Assembly (NCBI GenBank): GCA_902766115.1 | Contig: CACXCL010000269.1 | Location: 1-12,225, forward strand | DNA: 12,225 bases | From: an uncultured Ruminococcus sp. | Lineage (GTDB): Bacteria; Bacillota; Clostridia; Oscillospirales; CAG-272 | Reading direction: 5' to 3' | Part shown: one piece after another, positions 7,906-12,225 of the stretch | Position numbering within the stretch: position 1 is the first letter of the stretch | Layout of the letters: each line of letters begins with the position of its first letter | Notes under the pieces: model-generated | Database searches by the model: none | What the model was told of the DNA's origin: nothing | Seen by the model: the letters and a program-made list of their open reading frames with translations, nothing else | Position numbers and translations under genes: made by a program

Positions 7906-8958
7906 ATGAATAAAGCAGACAGCCCGAAAGTCAAAAGAGAATCAAAAAACAAGATTCGCGTTGATTTTGAGCGCACACCTCTTCTGGACCGGCTGAGAGC
8001 AAGGTTCCTGAACGCCTACACCTTCAAGAAGGTGCTGTGGTATCTGTTCAGATTCCTCCTGCTCCTCGGTGTGTCCTACATCATTCTGTTCCCCTTCTTC
8101 TCGAAGATCGCCGCCTCGTTCATGAGCGTGTCCGATTTCTCGGACGTGACCGTCCTTCTGATCCCGAAGCATCCGACTCTGTCGACCTACAAGGCGATCA
8201 TAACGGAGAACGGATACTTCAGCGCGATGGCAAACACGTTCCTGCTCTCGTTCGTATGCGCCGTGCTCCAGACGTTCGTATGCTGCATGATAGGGTACGG
8301 ATTTGCGAAATTCAAGTTCAAGGGAAGCAAGATCCTGTTCTTCATCGTCATATTCACCATGGTCGTCCCGCATCCCACTCTGAAGCTTTCGCTCTTCATG
8401 AAGTTCAGATACTTTGACGTGGGACTGCCGGGGTTCGGGATCATGAAATTCCTCGGGACCATCGGCCTGACGAGCAACACTTCCCTGAACCTGCTGAACA
8501 CCAACTGGCCTCTGTGGCTGCTCTCCGCCACGGGACTCGCCTACAAGAACGGTCTGTTCATCTTCCTGATGAGACAGTTCTTCAAGGGCATCCCGGACGA
8601 GCTGGAAGAGTCGGCGTATCTGGACGGCTCGGGCGTTTTCAGAACGTTCCTTTCCATCATCATCCCGCTTTCCGTGACGATGATGATCACGGTGTTCATG
8701 TTCGCGTTCTGCTGGCAGTGGACAGATACGTTCTACTCGAGTCTGTTCTACACCACGTCCAAGAATCACCTGCTGCCCACCATCATAAAGACGCCCGCGT
8801 CCTTGACGGAGGCGACGAGCCAGGCGAATGGCGGACTGTACAGTTCGGCGATAACGAACACCTGCGGACTGCTCATCATCTTCCCTCTGGTGATCCTCTA
8901 CCTCTTCGGTCAGAAGTACATCGTTCAGGGTATCGAGCGTTCCGGTATCACAGGTTAA
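7906..8958 (+). CDS. Carbohydrate ABC transporter permease, MalG type (second pair)
   Basis: A 350-residue channel subunit, about 60 residues longer than the first MalG-type protein in the window. A basic cytoplasmic tail of about 40 residues precedes the first helix (FRFLLLLGVSYIILFPFF). The family-typical ANTFLLSF and the Gly-Tyr-Gly-Phe-Ala turn follow. The EAA loop is at residues 233-254 (LEESAYLDGSGVF, then the Pro of IIIP). An insertion at about 166-198 (Gly/Leu/Asn rich, facing outward by topology) accounts for part of the extra length. GAGGAGGTGC at 7891-7900 lies 5 bases before ATG 7906, and the gap from the preceding permease is 15 bases, so the pair is co-translated. It is the last gene of the operon, with a 12-bp hairpin starting 29 bases after its stop. 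The matching ATPase is not in the window. Confidence 0.92.
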   Translation: MNKADSPKVKRESKNKIRVDFERTPLLDRLRARFLNAYTFKKVLWYLFRFLLLLGVSYIILFPFFSKIAASFMSVSDFSDVTVLLIPKHPTLSTYKAIITENGYFSAMANTFLLSFVCAVLQTFVCCMIGYGFAKFKFKGSKILFFIVIFTMVVPHPTLKLSLFMKFRYFDVGLPGFGIMKFLGTIGLTSNTSLNLLNTNWPLWLLSATGLAYKNGLFIFLMRQFFKGIPDELEESAYLDGSGVFRTFLSIIIPLSVTMMITVFMFAFCWQWTDTFYSSLFYTTSKNHLLPTIIKTPASLTEATSQANGGLYSSAITNTCGLLIIFPLVILYLFGQKYIVQGIERSGITG

Positions 8959-8987
8959 CGAAGCAACTCAACTCCGCATATTGGGAA

Positions 8988-9015
8988 CACAACGGGCGCT
9001 CCGGCGCCCGTTGTG
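8988..9015 (+). terminator. Hairpin after the permease operon, candidate weak terminator
   Basis: A perfect 12-bp stem (8988-8999 with 9004-9015) is closed by a UCCG loop on a C-G pair, which belongs to the very stable UNCG tetraloop class. Only three T residues follow (9018-9020), so the U-tract is poor. The element lies between the last permease stop and the ttcA-like start, only 21 bases before that ATG. It may end most operon transcripts while letting some read through, or act as a 3'-end stabiliser. Confidence 0.6.
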
Positions 9016-9036
9016 AGTTTCGGGGGTATCTGACTT

Positions 9037-9879
9037 ATGGAATATCGTGACGCCGCCGCGGCGGCGACGGGCAAGTTCAGGCGGCAGCTCTGGGGACCTT
9101 TCATATCCGCGCTGAAAAAATACCGCCTCATATCGGAGGGCGACAGGATCGCGGTCTGCATGTCCGGCGGAAAGGACTCGGCATTGCTCGCAGTGCTGAT
9201 GAAGGAGCTCCACCGGCACAGCGACGTCCCCTTCGACGTGGAATACATCTCCATGGATCCGGGGTACTCGCCGGAAAATCTCGCGCGGCTCAAAGAAAAC
9301 GCGGAGAAGCTCGGCGTCCCGGTGAAGATCTTCTCCACCAACGTGTTCCGGGTCGCGGCGCGGCAGGAGAAGTCTCCCTGCTACCTCTGCGCCAGGATGA
9401 GGCGGGGTCACCTCTATAACTTCGCCCGGGAGCTGGGGTGCAACAAGATCGCCCTGGGGCACCACATGACGGACGTGATCGAGACCACCCTCATGGGAAT
9501 GTTGTGGTCCTCGCAGATCGAGGGAATGCTCCCCCGGCTCCGCAGCGCCAACTTCGAGGGGATGGAGCTGATCCGCCCACTGTATAGAATAAAGGAAGAG
9601 GACATAGTGAGGTGGGCGGCGTACTGCGGTCTCGAATTTCTCGGATGCGCCTGCTCCGTCACCGCGGAGGATTCGCGCATATCCTCAAAGAGGGCGGAAA
9701 CGAAAAAACTCATAAAATCCCTCCGGGAGATTTGCCCAGACGTGGAGATCAACCTGTTCAACAGCATCCACAACGTGAACGCGGACACCTTGCCCGGCTA
9801 CAAGCTCGGCGGCGAGGTCCATTCCTTTACGGAACGGCTCGGCGAGGTCTCCGACTCCGACGGGGAAGAAGACTTTTAG
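9037..9879 (+). CDS. ttcA: TtcA-family PP-loop ATPase, probable tRNA 2-thiocytidine synthesis protein
   Basis: A 280-residue cytoplasmic protein. The PP-loop SGGKDS is at residues 43-48 and binds ATP to adenylate the target base. GHHMTDVIET at 141-150 matches the TtcA-type GHHxxDxxET motif. CYLC (Cys115, Cys118) followed by ARMRRG corresponds to the CxxC of TtcA, and GCAC (Cys204, Cys206) lies where TtcA carries its third cluster-binding Cys, so a [4Fe-4S] cluster is expected. The known reaction in Escherichia coli is 2-thiolation of cytidine 32 in certain tRNAs. The C-terminal acidic tail (SDSDGEEDF) is short and not conserved to my knowledge. An in-frame TGA at 9031 rules out an upstream start; the RBS is weak (GGGGG at 9022-9026). 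Clostridial members are divergent from the proteobacterial enzyme, so the family is sure but the exact base modified is less so. No promoter of its own is obvious in the 78-base gap. Confidence 0.85.
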   Translation: MEYRDAAAAATGKFRRQLWGPFISALKKYRLISEGDRIAVCMSGGKDSALLAVLMKELHRHSDVPFDVEYISMDPGYSPENLARLKENAEKLGVPVKIFSTNVFRVAARQEKSPCYLCARMRRGHLYNFARELGCNKIALGHHMTDVIETTLMGMLWSSQIEGMLPRLRSANFEGMELIRPLYRIKEEDIVRWAAYCGLEFLGCACSVTAEDSRISSKRAETKKLIKSLREICPDVEINLFNSIHNVNADTLPGYKLGGEVHSFTERLGEVSDSDGEEDF

Positions 9880-10093
9880 CACTCCCGACACGTGATAAGC
9901 AAAAAAACGGACCCCGGCGGATTTTTTCTCCGCCGGGGTCCGTTTGCGCCGTCCCGCGTCTGCAAGAGGCGGGAAAAAGGCAGGAAAAATGATCCGGGGA
10001 TGCCCCGGAACGCCGAAAGTACAAAAGAAAAGAGAAAAAACCGGGATTTTAAAAAAATTTTTGTTAAAATAATGTAAATGTTCAAAAAAGTAC
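9880..10093. other. Noncoding spacer between ttcA and the groESL promoter
   Basis: No credible gene is seen. The left half is GC-rich and holds the 17-bp hairpin described separately and a small 7-bp inverted repeat (9993-9999 with 10003-10009, loop ATG). The right half, from about 10020, turns abruptly A/T-rich with runs of A and T up to the -35 box. This could act as an UP-like element for the chaperonin promoter, though that role is inferred. A 61-codon open frame (9892-10077) lacks an RBS and runs through the hairpin. Confidence 0.7.
9905..9945. terminator. Strong 17-bp hairpin, intrinsic terminator candidate on either strand
   Basis: Bases 9905-9921 pair perfectly with 9929-9945 around a T-rich 7-base loop. 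It starts 25 bases after the ttcA stop and probably ends that transcript. Read on the + strand only the three T residues of the stem base follow, then GCGCC. Read on the - strand the stem is followed by a run of seven T residues (complement of 9901-9907, three of them within the stem), the better terminator geometry. It may therefore work in both directions. Confidence 0.75.
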
Positions 10094-10122
10094 TTGATTT
10101 TTTCCCCCGATGAGGCTACAAT
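10094..10122 (+). promoter_or_regulatory. Sigma-A-type promoter of groES-groEL
   Basis: A -35 box TTGATT (10094-10099) and a -10 box TACAAT (10117-10122) are separated by 17 bases, the optimal spacing. AT-rich sequence lies upstream. Transcription would start near 10129, just before the CIRCE operator, the usual layout for HrcA-controlled class I heat-shock operons. Confidence 0.8.
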
Positions 10123-10135
10123 ATAGCATGAAAGG

Positions 10136-10162
10136 TTGGCACTCGCACATAGCGAGTGCTAA
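10136..10162 (+). promoter_or_regulatory. CIRCE operator, predicted HrcA binding site
   Basis: TTGGCACTC, nine bases, then GAGTGCTAA. This matches the CIRCE consensus TTAGCACTC-N9-GAGTGCTAA with one change in the left arm (A to G at its third base). The first two and last two bases of the spacer also pair, extending the palindrome inward. It lies in the predicted 5' leader, so HrcA bound here would block groESL transcription until heat or protein-folding stress titrates the repressor. hrcA itself is not in the window. Confidence 0.95.
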
Positions 10163-10210
10163 AAAATCTAAAAATCGCGTTGAACGACGCATTGAAGGAG
10201 GTCATATATT

Positions 10211-10495
10211 ATGACGATCAAACCATTAGCCGACAGAGTCGTGGTCAAGGCCACCGAAGCGGAAGAGACGACCAAGGCGGGGATCGTTCTCCCCGGCGCG
10301 GCGAAAGAGAAACCGCAGGTCATGGAAGTCGTGGCGGTAGGCCCCGGCGGACTGGTCGACGGAAAAGAGGTCAAGATGACCGTCAAGGTCGGCGACAAGG
10401 TTATCACGAGCAAGTATTCCGGCACGGAAGTTAAGTGCGACGGAGAGGAATACAGCATCGTAAGACAGAGCGACATTCTCGCCGTCGTCGAGTAA
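10211..10495 (+). CDS. groES: Co-chaperonin GroES (Hsp10)
   Basis: A 94-residue protein of the usual GroES length. It forms the heptameric lid of the GroEL folding chamber in the cytoplasm. The N-terminus (MTIKPLADRVVVK) and the mobile loop that contacts GroEL (about residues 17-34, with TTKAGIVLPGAAKEKPQ) are typical, as are GPGG, VKVGDKV, and the C-terminal EYSIVRQSDILAVVE. AAGGAGGT at 10195-10202 lies 8 bases before the ATG. It is first in a two-gene operon behind a sigma-A-type promoter and a CIRCE operator, with groEL 33 bases downstream. Control by HrcA is expected. Nothing unusual is seen. Confidence 0.98.
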   Translation: MTIKPLADRVVVKATEAEETTKAGIVLPGAAKEKPQVMEVVAVGPGGLVDGKEVKMTVKVGDKVITSKYSGTEVKCDGEEYSIVRQSDILAVVE

Positions 10496-10528
10496 GACGG
10501 CGGGTATCATAGGAAGGAGTGCTGAAAT

Positions 10529-12163
10529 ATGGCAAAGGATTTACTTTACGGAACAGAAGCAAGGAACGCGCTCATCGCGGGCGTTGACAAGCTTGCGAAC
10601 ACGGTCAAGATCACTCTGGGCCCCAAGGGCAGGAACGTGGTCCTGGACAAGAAATACGGCTCGCCGCTGATCACCAACGACGGCGTTACCATAGCCAAGG
10701 AGATAGAACTCGAAGACGCGTCCGAGAACATGGGCGCACAGCTTCTGAAGGAAGTCGCCACCAAGACCAACGACGCAGCCGGCGACGGTACCACCACCGC
10801 CACCCTGCTGGCGCAGACCTTCGTTCACGAGGGCATGAAGAACGTGGCGGCGGGCGCCAACCCGATGGTCCTGCGCAAGGGCATCCAGAAGGCTGTTGAC
10901 CGCGCGGTAAGCGGTCTCGCCGCGAACTCGAAGCCGGTGAACGGCACCGAGGACATCGCGAGAGTCGGCACCATCTCCGCCGGCGACGAGGTCATCGGTC
11001 AGCTCATCGCGGACGCCATGGAAAAAGTAACCTCCGACGGCGTTATCACCGTGGAGGAGTCCAAATCCGCCGAGACCTACAGCGAGGTCGTCGAAGGAAT
11101 GCAGTTCGACCGCGGCTATCTGTCTCCCTACATGGCGACGGACACCGACAAAATGGAAGCCGTCCTTGACGATCCGCTTATCCTCATCACGGACAAGAAG
11201 ATCTCCAACGTGCAGGAGATCCTGCCTCTGCTGGAGAAGGTCGTCCAGGCGGGCAAGAAGCTGCTCATCATCGCCGAGGACGTGGAGGGCGAGGCCCTCA
11301 CGACCCTGGTGCTGAACAAGCTGCGCGGCACGTTCGTCTGCGTGGCGGTAAAGGCGCCCGGATTCGGCGACAGAAGAAAAGAAATGCTCCGCGACATCGC
11401 GATCCTGACCGGCGGTCAGGTGATCTGCGACGAACTGGGTCTCGACCTGAAGGAAGCCGATATCAGCCAGCTTGGCCGTGCAAGACAGGTCAAGGTGGAC
11501 AAGGACAACACCATCATCGTGGACGGCGCCGGCGACTCCGAGGAGATCAAGGCGCGCGTCGGTCAGATCAAGACCGCCATTGAGACCACCACTTCCGATT
11601 TCGACCGTGAGAAGCTCCAGGAGCGTCTTGCTAAACTGTCCGGCGGCGTGGCGGTCATCAAGGTGGGCGCGGCTACCGAGACCGAAATGAAGGAAAAGAA
11701 GCTCCGTATCGAGGACGCGCTCAACGCGACTCGCGCGGCCGTGGAAGAGGGCATCGTCCCCGGCGGCGGCGTGGCGTATCTGAACGTCATCAACGACGTG
11801 AAGGCCGTCTGCGACACCGTTTCCGGCGACGAGAAGACCGGCGTGGAGATCGTTCTCCGCGCGCTTGAGGCTCCCGTCCGTCAGATCGCGGAAAACGCGG
11901 GCTTCGAAGGCTCCGTCATCGTCGACAAGATCATGGCAAGCGGCAAGAAGGCGTACGGTTTCGACGCGTACAAGGAAGAGTATGTCGATATGCTCGACGC
12001 CGGTATCGTCGACCCGACCAAGGTGACGAGATCCGCGCTGCAGAACGCGGCGTCCGTGGCTTCGTCCATTCTGACCACCGAGGCTCTCGTAGCCGACAAG
12101 CCCGAACCTCCGGCACCCCAGGGCGCTCCCGGCATGGGCGGCGGCATGGGCGGAATGTATTGA
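10529..12163 (+). CDS. groEL: Chaperonin GroEL (Hsp60)
   Basis: A 544-residue ATP-driven chaperonin that forms the double-heptamer folding chamber with GroES. Full length: N-terminal GPKGRNVVLDKKYGSP and NDGVTIAKEIELEDASENMGA, the ATP-binding GDGTTTA with Asp86 (equivalent of Escherichia coli Asp87), the apical-domain stretch with FDRGYLSPYM, APGFGDRRKEML and DIAILTGGQVI, the catalytic EDAL Asp at about 396 followed by ATRAAVEEGIVPGGG, and a Gly-Met-rich C-terminal tail (PGMGGGMGGMY) expected inside the cavity. AAGGAG (10514-10519) lies 9 bases before the ATG. It is co-transcribed with groES. The tail ends in Tyr, a small variation on the usual GGMM-type ends; otherwise a standard member. Confidence 0.99.
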   Translation: MAKDLLYGTEARNALIAGVDKLANTVKITLGPKGRNVVLDKKYGSPLITNDGVTIAKEIELEDASENMGAQLLKEVATKTNDAAGDGTTTATLLAQTFVHEGMKNVAAGANPMVLRKGIQKAVDRAVSGLAANSKPVNGTEDIARVGTISAGDEVIGQLIADAMEKVTSDGVITVEESKSAETYSEVVEGMQFDRGYLSPYMATDTDKMEAVLDDPLILITDKKISNVQEILPLLEKVVQAGKKLLIIAEDVEGEALTTLVLNKLRGTFVCVAVKAPGFGDRRKEMLRDIAILTGGQVICDELGLDLKEADISQLGRARQVKVDKDNTIIVDGAGDSEEIKARVGQIKTAIETTTSDFDREKLQERLAKLSGGVAVIKVGAATETEMKEKKLRIEDALNATRAAVEEGIVPGGGVAYLNVINDVKAVCDTVSGDEKTGVEIVLRALEAPVRQIAENAGFEGSVIVDKIMASGKKAYGFDAYKEEYVDMLDAGIVDPTKVTRSALQNAASVASSILTTEALVADKPEPPAPQGAPGMGGGMGGMY

Positions 12164-12171
12164 TGATACGC

Positions 12172-12199
12172 GGGGGGACTTTTCGAGAAAAGTCCCCCC
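12172..12199 (+). terminator. Hairpin downstream of groEL, probable operon terminator
   Basis: A perfect 12-bp stem (GGGGGGACTTTT at 12172-12183 with its complement at 12188-12199) and a CGAG loop start 8 bases after the groEL stop. The bases straight after the stem are C/A-rich, and the only T run (12216-12221) comes 16 bases later, so the geometry is not that of a textbook intrinsic terminator. It could be a terminator, a 3'-end stabiliser, or part of a dispersed intergenic repeat. Confidence 0.6.
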
Positions 12200-12225
12200 A
12201 CACCCCCTCAAAAGCTTTTTTAAAA

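Noticed and set aside
9993..10009. A 7-bp inverted repeat with a 3-base loop as another terminator
   Set aside because: It has no T tract on either side and lies in a GC-rich patch where short inverted repeats are expected by chance.
9892..10077. A 61-codon small gene in the spacer upstream of groES
   Set aside because: It runs through the 17-bp hairpin, has no RBS, and its Lys/Arg-rich translation reflects the A-rich DNA.
10177..10190. A small hairpin in the groES leader
   Set aside because: It has only a 4-bp stem with a 6-base loop, too weak to support a regulatory call beyond the CIRCE element.
10541..12211. A 556-codon open frame antisense to groEL
   Set aside because: It mirrors the codon structure of a GC-rich, unmistakable groEL gene, has no RBS or recognisable protein, and such antisense shadows appear over most genes in this window.
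1..12225. CRISPR arrays, tRNA or rRNA genes, insertion sequences or phage genes
   Set aside because: I saw no spaced direct repeats, RNA gene signatures, transposase or integrase motifs; the region looks like stable chromosome.

Overview
The window reads as chromosomal DNA of an anaerobic Firmicute of the class Clostridia, probably an Oscillospirales- or Christensenellales-like gut lineage. This rests on GC-rich coding sequence with strong AAGGAGG-type ribosome binding sites, ATG starts, a HrcA/CIRCE-type groESL operon, and a DUF5696 / NHL-Yip1 / carbohydrate-ABC-permease cluster of a kind I recall from Clostridia and Paenibacillus. No taxon can be fixed from the sequence alone. All nine genes lie on the + strand.

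Region 1 (1-8958) is a tightly packed six-gene operon that enters the window already running. In order it encodes a MalF-type permease (5' end cut off), a MalG-type permease, a secreted/membrane protein joining an NHL beta-propeller, a TPR-like segment and a Yip1 membrane domain, a large secreted DUF5696 protein with a glycosidase-like central region, then a second MalF-type and a second MalG-type permease. Gaps are -4, 11, 17, 12 and 15 bases, so co-transcription is very likely. No solute-binding protein, ATPase or regulator is visible; the binding protein may lie upstream, and a shared MsmK-type ATPase elsewhere in the genome could power both permease pairs. The joint job is plausibly capture, processing and import of an oligosaccharide or related ligand at the cell surface, but the substrate and the roles of the two central proteins are not known to me.

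Region 2 (8959-9879) holds a 12-bp UNCG-capped hairpin and then a TtcA-family PP-loop ATPase (tRNA thiolation type) with its nucleotide-binding loop and the cysteines expected for an iron-sulfur cluster. Region 3 (9880-10210) is a noncoding stretch of about 330 bases with a very strong 17-bp hairpin, an AT-rich tract, a sigma-A-like promoter and a CIRCE operator. Region 4 (10211-12225) is groES-groEL followed by a 12-bp GC-rich hairpin.

The housekeeping part is ordinary. The part worth attention is the operon in region 1: two complete permease pairs bracketing a propeller-Yip1 fusion and a DUF5696 protein, a conserved-looking but functionally uncharacterised surface system.
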